The notes: generated by a model from the letters alone, not told the origin. A stretch of DNA of 64,000 nt from Streptacidiphilus sp. P02-A3a (GCF_014084105.1 NZ_CP048289.1:6271922-6335921); one strand, 5' to 3'. Counted from the stretch's first letter, positions 49,037 through 58,355 are shown. Translations and numbers: made by a program.

Positions 49037-49963
49037 ATGGTCGGCGCAGCACGACCCGACACCGATGCGGACGGCGTGGACGGGGGCGTCGGCAAGACCG
49101 CGCTCATGGTCGCCGCCGCCCGGGCGATCGAGACCCACCGGCCGGACCCCCTCGCGCAGGACGCCTACGCGGAGCACTTCGTGCGCGCCGCAGCGGCCTC
49201 GGCGGGCTGGCCGGTCCGCCCGCACCAGGTTCCGGACGGCGAGGCGAACCCGCTGTGGGGCCGGTTCGGCCGCTACTTCGGGCTGCGGACCAGGGTGCTG
49301 GACGACTACCTGCTCCGGTCGGTGCGCGCGGGCGCCCGCCAAGTGGTGCTGCTCGGGGCGGGGTTGGACTCGCGGGCGTTCCGGCTCGACTGGCCGCCCG
49401 GCTGCGTGGTCTTCGAGGTGGACCGGGCGGGCGTGCTGGCGTTCAAGCACGACGTGCTGGACGGTCTGTCGGCCGAGCCGAGGACGACCCGGATACCGGT
49501 CCCGATGGATCTGCGCGACGACTGGGTCGGCGCGCTGACCGACGCCGGGTTCGACTCGGCGGCGCCGAGCGTCTGGCTGGTCGAGGGGCTGCTCTTCTAC
49601 CTGCCCGAAGCCGCCGAGACGTACCTGATCGACACGGTGGACCGGTTGAGCACGGAGGGGAGCGCCCTGGCGTACGAGGTCAAGATCGACATGCAGGTGC
49701 GGGCCTACCGCAGCAACCCGCTCTACGCCTCGACCAAGCAGCAGATCGGCGTCGACCTGCCGGGCCTGTTCGACGAGGGGCCCCGGCCCGACTCCGTGGG
49801 CGCGTTGGCGGGCCGGGGCTGGTCCACCGTCGTGCACACCCCGTTCGACTTCAGCCGCCAACACGGCCGTGGCCCGGTGCCCGAGGAGAACGACGCGTTG
49901 GCGGGCAACCGCTGGGTGTTCGCCACCCGGACCGGGTCGTCTACGGGAGCAGCACCGGCTTGA
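49037..49963 (+). CDS. Ppm/Tcmp-type (leucine carboxyl methyltransferase-like) methyltransferase
   Basis: A 308-residue SAM-dependent methyltransferase of the LCM-like family common in actinomycetes. Motifs: GVGKTALMVAAARAIETHRP near 17-36, RQVVLLGAGLDSRAFRLDW near 101-119 (SAM motif I), VFEVDRAGVLAFK near 125, and VWLVEGLLFYLPEAA near 175-189. The family probably makes O-methylations on small molecules; the target is unknown. GGGAGG lies four bases before ATG 49037. Its 3' end overlaps the convergent alcohol dehydrogenase gene by 23 bases, leaving no room for a separate terminator. Confidence 0.88.
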   Translation: MVGAARPDTDADGVDGGVGKTALMVAAARAIETHRPDPLAQDAYAEHFVRAAAASAGWPVRPHQVPDGEANPLWGRFGRYFGLRTRVLDDYLLRSVRAGARQVVLLGAGLDSRAFRLDWPPGCVVFEVDRAGVLAFKHDVLDGLSAEPRTTRIPVPMDLRDDWVGALTDAGFDSAAPSVWLVEGLLFYLPEAAETYLIDTVDRLSTEGSALAYEVKIDMQVRAYRSNPLYASTKQQIGVDLPGLFDEGPRPDSVGALAGRGWSTVVHTPFDFSRQHGRGPVPEENDALAGNRWVFATRTGSSTGAAPA

Positions 49964-51053
49964 CCACGCGGCCCGCCTCGCAGTCGCGTTCGGCCTGGTT
50001 GACGTCGGCCAGCGGATAGGTGCGGATCAGCTGGTCGAAGGGGAACCGCCCGGCCTGCCACAGCGCGGTCAGCCGCGGGATCAGCAGCCCCGGCACGGCG
50101 TCCCCCTCGCAGATGTGGGTGATGGAGCGGCCCCGGTCCAGGGCTCCGGGTTCCAGCGGCAGGGTGCTGTGCAGCCGGGCCACCAGCCCGAGGCGGCCGG
50201 TCGGGCGCAGCGACCGGAGCGCGTCGTTGATCAGCTGGGCGGAGGCCGTGGTGTCCAGCGCGTACTGCGCGCCGCCGTCGGTCAGCCGCTGGATGCGGTC
50301 GGCCAGGTCGGGCCTGGTCGCCGACTCGGGTGGGAGGGCGCGCAGCGGGATCGCGCCGAACCGCTCGGCGAGCGCGAGCCGTTCCGGGTACCGGTCGACG
50401 GCCACCGTCACCGCCCCGGCGGCGGTGGCCGCCATCACCGCGGCCAGGCCGACCGCCCCGGCGCCGAAGACGGCGAGGGTGTCGCCCGGGCCGAGGCCGA
50501 AGGAGTTCAGGACCGCCCCGGCGCCGGTGAGGAAGCCGCAGCCGAGCGGCCCGAGCAGTTCGACCGGTAGTGAGGGATCGACCCGGACCGCGTTGCGGGC
50601 CGGGACCAGCGCGTACTCGGCGAACGAGGACTGGCCGAACCAGCGGGGGGCCAGTTCGCCCCCGGCCGCGTCGGTGAGCCGTCCCGCGTCCTGCTTCCGT
50701 CCGCCGAAGAGGTTGAGCGCGGCGAAGGAGTCGCAGTAGGCGGGGGCCGCGCCGAGGCAGTTCCGGCAGTGCCCGCAGGAGTCGAAGCTCAGCACGACGT
50801 GGTCGCCGACGCCGAGGCCGGTGTCCGGGCCGCCGGTCGCGGCCACCACCCCGGCGCCCTCGTGGCCGAGCACCGCCGGGAGCGGGGAGCGGCCCGCCGA
50901 CCGCCGGACCGCGAGGTCGGTCCGGCACATCCCGCAGCCCGCGATCCGTACCAGGACCTCGCCGTCGGCCGGTCCCGCGTCCAGGATCACCTCCTCCAGC
51001 GCGAAGGGGCTGTCGTACGAACGCAGCACCGCGGCGTCGAACCGCATCGTCAT
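49941..51053 (-). CDS. Zinc-dependent aryl/allyl-alcohol-type dehydrogenase
   Basis: A 370-residue MDR alcohol dehydrogenase. Catalytic zinc site: AGCGMCRTDLAV near 39 and PAVLGHEGAGVV near 59. Structural zinc site: CGHCRNCLGAAPAYC near 93-107. Catalytic-zinc Cys: GPLGCGFLTGAGAVLN near 168. NAD fold: LAVFGAGAVGLAAVMAA near 191. The GCGFLTG motif is typical of benzyl/aryl-alcohol dehydrogenases, so an aromatic hydroxymethyl such as a furan methanol is a good substrate guess. ATG 51053 overlaps the aldehyde dehydrogenase stop (ATGA), so the two are coupled; ATG 51047 is an alternative start. Confidence 0.9.
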   Translation of the reverse strand: MTMRFDAAVLRSYDSPFALEEVILDAGPADGEVLVRIAGCGMCRTDLAVRRSAGRSPLPAVLGHEGAGVVAATGGPDTGLGVGDHVVLSFDSCGHCRNCLGAAPAYCDSFAALNLFGGRKQDAGRLTDAAGGELAPRWFGQSSFAEYALVPARNAVRVDPSLPVELLGPLGCGFLTGAGAVLNSFGLGPGDTLAVFGAGAVGLAAVMAATAAGAVTVAVDRYPERLALAERFGAIPLRALPPESATRPDLADRIQRLTDGGAQYALDTTASAQLINDALRSLRPTGRLGLVARLHSTLPLEPGALDRGRSITHICEGDAVPGLLIPRLTALWQAGRFPFDQLIRTYPLADVNQAERDCEAGRVVKPVLLP

Positions 51054-52462
51054 GCCTCCTCCGGACGGTGCACCACGAAGGGGCTGAGGTTGCCGTAGAG
51101 CCCCCAGGGGCCGCCCGCGACGCCGACGCCGCTCTCCTTGACGCCCGCGAAGGGCTGGGCGAGGGAGAGTTCGGCGTGGTGGTTGATCCAGGCCGTTCCG
51201 CATTCCAGCCGGTGGGCCACCGCCTCCGCCCGGTCGAGGTCGGTCCCCCAGACCGAGCCGCCGAGCCCGAAGCCGGTGGCGTTGGCCGCCGCGACGGCCT
51301 GGTCGAGGCTGCGGTACGGCAGTACCGGCAGTACCGGTCCGAACTGCTCCTCGGTCACCACCGGGCTGTCCGGCGGGACGTCGGCCAGGATGGTCGGCGC
51401 GAAGAAGTAGCCCGGGCCGTCCAGTCGGTGGCCCCCGGCCGCGGCCCGGGCGCCGTCGGCCAGGGCCCGGGCGGTGTACCGCTCGACCCGGGCCAGTTGC
51501 GGGGCGTTGTTGACCGGCCCCAGTTGGGTGTCCGGGTCGCTCCCGGGGCCGACCACGACGCTCTTCGCGCGCCGCGCGAGGGCCTCGACCACCTCGGCGT
51601 AGCGGTGGGCCGGGGCGTAGACCCGCTTGACCGCCATGCAGACCTGTCCGCAGTTGCGGAACGCCGCCCAGAACAGCCGGTCCGCGATCCGCTCCGGATC
51701 GACGTCCTCCAGCAGGATGGCGGCGTCGTTGCCGCCCAGTTCCAGGGTGACCCGGGCGAGTGAGGCCGCCGTGCCCGCGGCGACCGCGCGTCCGGTCGGG
51801 ATGGAACCGGTGAAGGTCACCTGGCGGATCCCGGGGTGGGCCACCAGCCGGGCGCCGAGCGGCTCGCGGCCGGTGACGATCGTCAGCACGCCCTCGGGCA
51901 GCGCGCCGGTCAGCACCTCGCCCAGCAGCCGGGTGGCCAGCGGGGTGTACGGGGAGGGTTTGAGGAGCATGGTGTTGCCCGCGGCGAGCGCGGGCGCGAG
52001 CTTCGCCGACGCCAGTTGCAGCGGGAAGTTCCACGGGACGATCGCGGCGACCGGCCCGAGTGGTCGCCAGCGCAGCTCGGTGCGGACCGGTCGGCCGTCG
52101 GTGATCGGCTGCGGCCCGAGGGCCTGTTCGGCCAGTCCGGCGAAGTAGCGCAACCGGGCCGCGGTGCGGGCGATCTCCGCGGCCGACTCGGCCAGTGGTT
52201 TCCCCTGCTCCCGGGTGAGCAGCGGAGCGAGGTCGCCCGCGGCGGCGTCCACCGCGTCGGCGGCGGCGAGCAGTGCGGCGCGGCGGGCGGCCGGGTCCGC
52301 CCGCCAGCCGCGCCAGGCCGCGTGGGCCCGGCTGACCAGGGCGTCGAGTTGCTCCGGCCGCTGGTCGGGGGCGTGGTCGAAGGCCAGTCCGGTGGCCGGG
52401 TCGACGACGGCGAGGCGCCCGTCGCGGGCCACCGGCGCGGGGCCGGGCTGAGTGGTCGTCAT
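51050..52462 (-). CDS. Aldehyde dehydrogenase
   Basis: A 470-residue NAD(P)-dependent aldehyde dehydrogenase. Seen: PWNFPLQLASAKLAPALAAG near 143-162, TFTGSIPTGRAVA near 217, LELGGNDAAILLED near 240 (general base Glu), nucleophile FRNCGQVCMAVKR near 267-279, and EEQFGPVLPVLPY near 373. It should oxidise an aldehyde to an acid, plausibly the formyl group of the furan made by the MfnB-like enzyme encoded just upstream. It follows that gene by eight bases and is coupled to the alcohol dehydrogenase. Confidence 0.92.
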   Translation of the reverse strand: MTTTQPGPAPVARDGRLAVVDPATGLAFDHAPDQRPEQLDALVSRAHAAWRGWRADPAARRAALLAAADAVDAAAGDLAPLLTREQGKPLAESAAEIARTAARLRYFAGLAEQALGPQPITDGRPVRTELRWRPLGPVAAIVPWNFPLQLASAKLAPALAAGNTMLLKPSPYTPLATRLLGEVLTGALPEGVLTIVTGREPLGARLVAHPGIRQVTFTGSIPTGRAVAAGTAASLARVTLELGGNDAAILLEDVDPERIADRLFWAAFRNCGQVCMAVKRVYAPAHRYAEVVEALARRAKSVVVGPGSDPDTQLGPVNNAPQLARVERYTARALADGARAAAGGHRLDGPGYFFAPTILADVPPDSPVVTEEQFGPVLPVLPYRSLDQAVAAANATGFGLGGSVWGTDLDRAEAVAHRLECGTAWINHHAELSLAQPFAGVKESGVGVAGGPWGLYGNLSPFVVHRPEEA

Positions 52463-52470
52463 CCCGGGGG

Positions 52471-53223
52471 TCAGTTCGCGGCGACGGCGGCGGCGTGGTC
52501 CCGGGCCTGCCGGTCCAGTTCGGCCCGGAAGGCGGCCACCAGCTCCGGCTGGATCCGTCCGGCGTCGCGGTCGCCGCCCTCGCAGACGGCCCCGCGCACC
52601 CCGACGATGTCGGTGCCGATCCGGGTCAGCGTGGACAGGTCGACGGCCTTGACGCTGCCGGCGAGCGCGGCGAGCAGTCCGGCCTCGTGGGCCAGCCGGA
52701 CGAACTCGGCGCAGGCGTCGGGCGGGACATGGTCGAACAGTCGACTCCCGTCCTTGATCGCGGTGTCGAGCATGGCCGCGTCGGAGCCGGAGCGGCGGGC
52801 GATGTCGGGCAGGGCGAGCGGGTTGACGCAGCCGATCCGGTGCGCGTCGGCGTAGCCGGAGGCGACCACGAACGCGTCCGGCCGGTAGTCCTTGACCGCC
52901 CGGACGACCCCGCGCATGACCTCGACGGCCTGGTCGGGCGTGGTGCAGCCGTACAGGCCGACCTTGATGTAGGTGGCTCCGGAGACGGCCGCGCCGAGCG
53001 CCGCCTGGGCCACCGTGCCGGGTTTGTAGGGGACGTCGCCGACGGTGGCGGAGATGGGCTTCTCCGCCGGGACGGCGGCGCGGATCTCCCGGATGACCCA
53101 GGGGTAGTTGGCGCCGAGCGAGCCCTCGTCGGGCTTCTTCACGTCGACGATGTCCAGGTGTTCCGCCGCCTTGGCGCAGTCGAGGGCTTCCTCGACACTG
53201 TCCGGGGAGATGAGAAGCAACAA
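52471..53223 (-). CDS. mfnB: (5-formylfuran-3-yl)methyl phosphate synthase (MfnB-like)
   Basis: A 250-residue TIM-barrel enzyme matching MfnB, which builds the furan ring of methanofuran from two triose phosphates. All expected lysines are visible: [17 protein letters not shown] (K29), TYIKVGLYG (K87) and [15 protein letters not shown] (K157). The full family length is kept. The start is probably TTG 53223, because AAGGAG lies six bases upstream and no ATG or GTG fits. Outside methanogens and methylotrophs this enzyme is a sign of furan secondary metabolism or a methanofuran-like cofactor. It heads a coupled unit with ALDH and alcohol dehydrogenase. Confidence 0.9.
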   Translation of the reverse strand: MLLLISPDSVEEALDCAKAAEHLDIVDVKKPDEGSLGANYPWVIREIRAAVPAEKPISATVGDVPYKPGTVAQAALGAAVSGATYIKVGLYGCTTPDQAVEVMRGVVRAVKDYRPDAFVVASGYADAHRIGCVNPLALPDIARRSGSDAAMLDTAIKDGSRLFDHVPPDACAEFVRLAHEAGLLAALAGSVKAVDLSTLTRIGTDIVGVRGAVCEGGDRDAGRIQPELVAAFRAELDRQARDHAAAVAAN

Positions 53224-53427
53224 CGTGGGCTCCTTCCACCGCAGGTGCCTGCCGGGGGCAGGCGTGCGGGATCGCCTGGGGGTTGCGCGGTCTGCTCATC
53301 ATTACGGCGGCGGACGGCCCCCCGGTAGGGCGTGCGGAGTCCGCGAGGGTCGCGCCCCGGCAGCGCCCGCCCCCGTGGACGCCGCGCACGCCGGGCCGCC
53401 CCGGTGGCCGCGCCCCGGCCGGGCGCC

Positions 53428-54330
53428 TCAGACGGCGACCCGCACCGTCCGGCCTTCGGTGCGGGCGGTGGCGACGGCTTCGAGTACGGCGGTGACGTCC
53501 CGGGCGAACCGCGCGTCGCAGCCGCCGCCCCGGCTCCCGGTCTCCACCTCGTGGTGCAGTTGGTCGAGGGCGAGGCCGAGCGCGGTCACCGCGTCGCCGT
53601 CGCGCGACGGCAGCCGCGCCAGTCCGCTCTCGCCGTGGAAGGCCAGTTCGAACGCGGTCGCCGCCGGTGGCGCGTCCAGCGTCAACGCCATGGTGGCGGC
53701 GGCCCCGTCCGCGTGCTTGAGCAGGACCTGGACGATTCCGCGCGGCCCGTCCATCGCGGCCACCTCGACCACCGGCCCCAGGACCGGGAGCAGGACCGAC
53801 AGCAGGTGCGGGCCGATATCCCAGAGCGCGCCCTGCTCGCGGCGCCACTGGGAGCTGTCGTAGGGACTGTCCGGGCCGTAGATCGAGGCGAAGAAGGTGG
53901 CCCGGGCCCCGTGCCAGCCGCCGGTGGTGGTCGCCGAGGCCAGGAACGCCTCGACCTCGGGCGAGAAGCGGAAGGTGAAGAAGACGACCGAGGCGACCCC
54001 GGTCGCCTCGGTCGCGGCCACCACCCGGTCCGCCTCGGCGAGGGTGAGCGCCAGCGGCTTGTCGAGCAGCAGGTGCCGCCCGGCGGCCGCGGCGCGGGCC
54101 GCGATGTCGGCCTGGACGTCCGGCGGCAGCGCCACCGCCACCGCGTCGACCGCCTCGATCAGCGCGTCGGCGTCGCGGAAGGCGGGCACGCCGTAGCGCC
54201 GGGCCAGGGCCTCGGCCTTCTCCGGGTCCCGGCCCCAGACCCCGGCCAGCGTCGAGCGCGGGTGCGCGTCGATCGCCGCCGCGTGCGTGTGCGAGGCCCA
54301 GTGGCCGGTGCCGAACAGTCCGAACCGCAT
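53428..54330 (-). CDS. Gfo/Idh/MocA-family oxidoreductase (third copy in window)
   Basis: A 300-residue NAD(P)-dependent oxidoreductase. Rossmann motif FGLFGTGHWASHTHAAAI is near 3-20, the EKP motif is replaced by DKPLALTLAEA near 92, and the substrate part has GALWDIGPHLLSVLLPVLG near 170-188. GAGGAG lies seven bases before ATG 54330. It is about 200 bases upstream of the MfnB-like gene on the same strand and may belong to the same pathway or be a sugar dehydrogenase linked to the secreted glycosidase. The gap 53224-53427 shows no gene. Confidence 0.85.
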   Translation of the reverse strand: MRFGLFGTGHWASHTHAAAIDAHPRSTLAGVWGRDPEKAEALARRYGVPAFRDADALIEAVDAVAVALPPDVQADIAARAAAAGRHLLLDKPLALTLAEADRVVAATEATGVASVVFFTFRFSPEVEAFLASATTTGGWHGARATFFASIYGPDSPYDSSQWRREQGALWDIGPHLLSVLLPVLGPVVEVAAMDGPRGIVQVLLKHADGAAATMALTLDAPPAATAFELAFHGESGLARLPSRDGDAVTALGLALDQLHHEVETGSRGGGCDARFARDVTAVLEAVATARTEGRTVRVAV

Positions 54331-54446
54331 GTGTGCACTCCTCTGTCTGCTGGTCCTGCTGGTGGTCCGCCGCTGAGCTGCCCATTCTCCCCGGGCGCGG
54401 TCGGCGCGGAGCACCGGGTCCCGGATACCGCCGTCGCCGGAACGCG

Positions 54447-54488
54447 CCGTGCCCGCGGGGCGCAGCGGACTGCGCACCGCGGGCACGG
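54447..54488. terminator. Hairpin terminator of the glycoside hydrolase gene
   Basis: 19-base arms CCGTGCCCGCGGGGCGCAG and CTGCGCACCGCGGGCACGG with one mismatch and a 4-base loop, 19 bases after the stop of the minus-strand gene. Confidence 0.85.
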
Positions 54489-54507
54489 CCGGGGGTGTTG
54501 CCCAGGA

Positions 54508-54930
54508 TCAGCCGAAGACCTCCAACTCGGAGACCTGCGCGCCGTTCTGGACGTTGTTGCCGGTGAAGTCCAGCTCCAGGTACTGGTCGGTGGTCCCGGC
54601 GGGCAGGGCGATGGTCACCGTGTTCCCGGTCGCCGGGTTCCAGGTGTACGTGGCCGAGCCCACCAGCGTGGTCCAGTTCGTGCCGTCGGCACTGCCCAGC
54701 ACCGACAGCGTCTGGGTCCTGGTGGACCAGGCGCTGGACGGCGGCAGGGTGACCACCGCGCTGCCGAGGGTCTTGGCGGAGCCGAGGTTGACCGCCAGCG
54801 TGGTCGGCCAGCTGCCGTCGGTGCCCTCCCAGTAGCTGGAGTTGTTGCCGTCGACCGTGTTGGCCGCCGGGTACCCGGCCGTGGTGCTGGACGCGGTGAC
54901 CGGCTGGTTCAGCGCCAGGTTCGGGTCGGC
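54508..54930 (-). repeat. F5/8-type C repeat, copy 1 (partner 54931-55353)
   Basis: Coding duplication of exactly 423 bases (141 residues): the same motifs recur at constant offset 423, for example GGGCAGGGCG at 54601 and 55024. The central ~150 bases are almost identical, so the duplication is recent or homogenised. Confidence 0.85.
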
Positions 54931-57900
54931 CGTGCCGAAGACCTGGAACTCGGAGACCTGGGCCGCGTTCTGGACGTTGTTGCCGGTGAAGTCCAGTTCG
55001 ACGTAGCGGTCGGCGGTCCCGGCGGGCAGGGCGATGGTCACCGTGTTCCCGGTCGCCGGGTTCCAGGTGTACGTGGCCGAGCCCACCAGCGTGGTCCAGT
55101 TCGTGTCATCGGCACTGCCCAGCACCGACAGCGTCTGGGTGCGGGTGGACCAGGCGGTGGCCGGGGGCAGGTCGATGCCGAGCGAGCTGATCGAGTCGGT
55201 CACGCCCAGGTCGGCGGTGAGTGTGGTCGGCCAGCTCCCGCTCCCGCCCTGCCAGTAGCTGGAGGTGTTGCCGTCGACCGCGTTGCCCGCCGGATATCCG
55301 GAGGTGGTGCTGGACGCGGTGACCGGCTGGTTCAGCGCCAGGTCGACCGGCGGCGTCGAGCCGCTGGTCCCGGTGCCGGAGAGGGCGACCGTCAGCGGGC
55401 TGCCGGTGGCGTTGCCGGCCACCGTCAGTGTCCCGGTGGCCGCGCCGGACACGCTGGGGGTGAAGGTGACCGAGGCGGTGCAGGAGGCACCGGCGGCCAG
55501 CGTCGCCCCGCAGGTGTTGGTCTCGGCGAAGGGGGCCGCGGTGCCGATCGAGGAGATCGACGCGGTGCCGGTGCCGGTGTTGCTGATGGTCACCGTGTGC
55601 GCGGCGCCGGTGCTCCCGGTGGTCTGGCTGCCGAAGGACACCGAGGTCGGTGACGCGCTCAGGGTGGGGCTGGAGCTGTTGGCCACCGACATGGTGACGT
55701 TCTGCACGATCAGCGGCGCGCTCGCGTCGGTGACGTTGAGCCGCAGGTCGGCGCCGCCGTTCTCGGCCTCGGCGAACTGGGCGCCGGTGAGCTGCACGGT
55801 GGCGGTGGTCCAGGTCCCGGTGCCGGGGCTGCTCACGCTGGGACCGTTCTGGTAGGCGCTGCCAGGTGTGTCGTACTGCACCACGAAGCCCTGCCCGGCG
55901 GTGGCCCAGTAGGTGACCTGCACGGTCACGTCGGCCGCGGCCTCGACCGCCGACAGCGGGTCGAGTTGCAGGTAGACGTTGGCGTCACCGGAGCCGCTCT
56001 GCGCGGTGGTCCAGGTCTCCACCGCCGTCTGGCCGCCCTGGGTGATCTGGGTGAGGTTGCCGTCGGCGCCGGAGTTGGTCTGGCCGACGCCGAGGAAGGA
56101 CAGCCCGCCGCCGGTCTGGCCGGCCGTGGCCGACACCGAACCGGCGCCGGTGCCGGAGGTCGGGCAGCTCGCCGACGCGGTGCCCGCGGGTGGTGTGCCC
56201 GCCACCATCGTCCACTGCGCGAGCGTGGCCGCGCTGATCGCCGCGGACGCGCAGACCAGGCCGTTCGCCTGCTGGGTCTGCGGCACGGCCGCCCCGGTCG
56301 CGGCGTTGACCAGGTAGTAGTTGCCCGGGTTGAGCCCGAGCCCGGCCGGGCTGAAGGCGATCGGGTAGTCGTAGGCGGTGCCGGAGCTGATGTCCGCGAG
56401 CGTGATCGAGGCGCTGGTGCCGTTGGCGGCCACGGCCGGAACGGTCTGCAGCACGCCCACGCCCGGGGAGTCGATCTGGGCGTACGCCGTGGTGTACTGG
56501 GTCAGCTGCTCCGGCTGGGTCAGCAGCGTGCCGCCGCCCGACCGGTAGGAGGTCAGGTTGGCGTCGACGCCGTTGAGCGGCAGCACCGCCTTGAACTGGG
56601 ACAGGCTGACCGCGCCGTCGGCCACCTCCTGGCTGGTCACCACGCTGAATCCGGCCTGGTAGTTCAGCCACAGGTCGCCGATCTCGTCCTGCACGTTGCC
56701 CAGGCTGCCGCCGCTGGTGTTGCCGTAGCCCTGGGAGAAGTCGACGTAGACGGCCGCCGGTTGCTGCGGGTACACCCCCGACAGGCTCTTCAGCGTGGGC
56801 AGCCAGCTGGTGTAGATGGGGTAGCCGACGGTGTCCTTCTGGGTGCCGTCGTGGATGAAGAAGTCCTCACCGGCGCCCTCGGGCAGGCCCATCGCGTAGT
56901 TGGAGATCCACTGCACGGCCTGGGCGGCGAGCTGGCTGTTGTCGCTCGGCGCGGTCCACTCCTGCGCCAGCTTCACCCCGTAGGCGCGGGCCAGGCTGGC
57001 GAAGGTCAGCGTCAGGCCCTGGGATCCGGCCGAGTCGTCGATGACGGCCACGTTGTACTGCTTCGCCAACTGGAAGAACGTGTCCGGGTTGTTGGCGTAG
57101 TTGGTCGCGTTGCCGAAGCCGCCGCCGAAGTAGTAGTAGAGCGGGGTGCTCGCGGTGACCGCGCGCACGTCGGCGGTCAGCTGCCCGTAGGTCTGCTTCA
57201 CGCTCCACGCCCGGAACGCCTGGAACACCCCGGCCAGCGCCTGCCCCGGCGCCGCCGCGGGCACCTGGCTGAACGCGCTGTAGGAGGTGCCGTTGGCGGT
57301 GTTGAAGGCGGCGATGGTGCCGTAGGTCTGCGGCAGGTAGGTGCCCTGGAACTCGCTGATGTCGTCGGCCGCCCAGCCGCCGCCGGCGCCGTTCAGGTCC
57401 CACTGGGCGTCGAGGTAGCCGTAGTCGAGGATGGCGCCGCCGTAGCCGGGCAGTCCGGCGGCGTTGGCGATGGTGTCGGTGACGTAGCTGAAGTACTCGG
57501 ACTGCTCCGTCGGGTCCCACCACGCGGGCGCCTGGCTCTGCGCGCCGCCGCTGCCGACCTCGAAGTCGGTGATCCACGGGGCGGGGCTGCCGCCCCAGCC
57601 GGCCTGCCAGAAGATCGGAATGAGCTGGATCCCGGCAGCGCCGGCGTTGGCGAGTTCCTGGTCGAACTCGGTGAAGGTGAACGTCCCGGCCTGGGGCTCG
57701 ATCGTGCCCCAGGGCATGTCCAACTCGGCCGTGGTCAGGCCCTTGGCGGCCAGCCCGGCGAAGTACGACTCGGACCAGGCGGTGCCGTTGTTGTCGAAGT
57801 CGAGCTGGGTGGACCAGATCGGCGTACTGGCCGAGGTGGCCGCGTGCGGGACCGGCGCCGCCGCGGCCGCGGAGGCACGGAAGCCGCCGAGCAGCGCGAC

Positions 57901-57987
57901 CGCCGTCACCAGTGCGACCAGCGGCGCCAGCCGCCGCGCTCTGTTGCCCCGGCGCCACAGCGCCGCCGCGTTTCCCCTGAGGTTCAT
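54508..57987 (-). CDS. Large secreted glycoside hydrolase with two F5/8 type C domains
   Basis: A 1159-residue exported protein. Residues 1-45 are a long signal peptide (LAPLVALVTAVALLGGFRASA). Residues about 55-560 look like a clan-A TIM-barrel glycosidase of the GH42 beta-galactosidase sort (AELDMPWGTIEPQAGTF, LIPIFWQAGWGGSPAPWI, KLAQEWTAPS), but the acid/base Glu is not obvious. A beta-sandwich region follows, then a choice-of-anchor/Ig-like domain (SVSFGSQTTGSTGAAHTVTI near 772-791), then two nearly identical discoidin/CBM32 domains (LALNQPVTASSTTSGYPAGN). AAGGAG lies nine bases before ATG 57987. It probably degrades an extracellular polysaccharide; the family assignment is tentative. Confidence 0.8.
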   Translation of the reverse strand: MNLRGNAAALWRRGNRARRLAPLVALVTAVALLGGFRASAAAAAPVPHAATSASTPIWSTQLDFDNNGTAWSESYFAGLAAKGLTTAELDMPWGTIEPQAGTFTFTEFDQELANAGAAGIQLIPIFWQAGWGGSPAPWITDFEVGSGGAQSQAPAWWDPTEQSEYFSYVTDTIANAAGLPGYGGAILDYGYLDAQWDLNGAGGGWAADDISEFQGTYLPQTYGTIAAFNTANGTSYSAFSQVPAAAPGQALAGVFQAFRAWSVKQTYGQLTADVRAVTASTPLYYYFGGGFGNATNYANNPDTFFQLAKQYNVAVIDDSAGSQGLTLTFASLARAYGVKLAQEWTAPSDNSQLAAQAVQWISNYAMGLPEGAGEDFFIHDGTQKDTVGYPIYTSWLPTLKSLSGVYPQQPAAVYVDFSQGYGNTSGGSLGNVQDEIGDLWLNYQAGFSVVTSQEVADGAVSLSQFKAVLPLNGVDANLTSYRSGGGTLLTQPEQLTQYTTAYAQIDSPGVGVLQTVPAVAANGTSASITLADISSGTAYDYPIAFSPAGLGLNPGNYYLVNAATGAAVPQTQQANGLVCASAAISAATLAQWTMVAGTPPAGTASASCPTSGTGAGSVSATAGQTGGGLSFLGVGQTNSGADGNLTQITQGGQTAVETWTTAQSGSGDANVYLQLDPLSAVEAAADVTVQVTYWATAGQGFVVQYDTPGSAYQNGPSVSSPGTGTWTTATVQLTGAQFAEAENGGADLRLNVTDASAPLIVQNVTMSVANSSSPTLSASPTSVSFGSQTTGSTGAAHTVTISNTGTGTASISSIGTAAPFAETNTCGATLAAGASCTASVTFTPSVSGAATGTLTVAGNATGSPLTVALSGTGTSGSTPPVDLALNQPVTASSTTSGYPAGNAVDGNTSSYWQGGSGSWPTTLTADLGVTDSISSLGIDLPPATAWSTRTQTLSVLGSADDTNWTTLVGSATYTWNPATGNTVTIALPAGTADRYVELDFTGNNVQNAAQVSEFQVFGTADPNLALNQPVTASSTTAGYPAANTVDGNNSSYWEGTDGSWPTTLAVNLGSAKTLGSAVVTLPPSSAWSTRTQTLSVLGSADGTNWTTLVGSATYTWNPATGNTVTIALPAGTTDQYLELDFTGNNVQNGAQVSELEVFG

Positions 57988-58172
57988 GTCGCGTGTCTCC
58001 TTGAGCGCAAAAAGTCCACGGTGCGGTGCTCGGATGCGCGGGTCCTCGACGTGCTCGGGTGCGTGACAGGTGTGCCGGACGTGCCGGGCGAGCCGCGGGT
58101 GGCGGCTGAGGCGGCCCCGGGAGCGGGTCGCGAGCGCGGCAGTTGGCAGGAAGCCGGGTCGCTTCGCCGAGG

Positions 58173-58201
58173 ACTATAACGTCGGCGAAATCGCTCTGCA
58201 A
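58173..58201 (-). promoter_or_regulatory. Sigma-70-type promoter of the glycoside hydrolase gene
   Basis: On the minus strand TTGCAG (58201-58196) and TATAGT (58178-58173) are separated by exactly 17 bases in a locally A/T-rich stretch. It points towards the gene starting at 57987. Confidence 0.65.
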
Positions 58202-58321
58202 TATCCCGACGGAATCATTGAAGGTTTTTGCTCTCCGTCGCAATATGTCGGTGACATCAGCGCAGGTCCAGGACGACTGGGTGCCTGGGCGTTCTTCCGC
58301 CCGCCCGGGCGCAGGACGGCG

Positions 58322-58355
58322 CCGGGGCGTGGCGCGCATGCGCACCACGCCCCGG
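58322..58355. terminator. Hairpin terminator of the DUF6879-like gene
   Basis: Perfect 11-base stem CCGGGGCGTGG/CCACGCCCCGG with a 12-base loop that is itself palindromic (GCGCATGCGC), downstream of the minus-strand gene ending at 58438. Confidence 0.7.
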
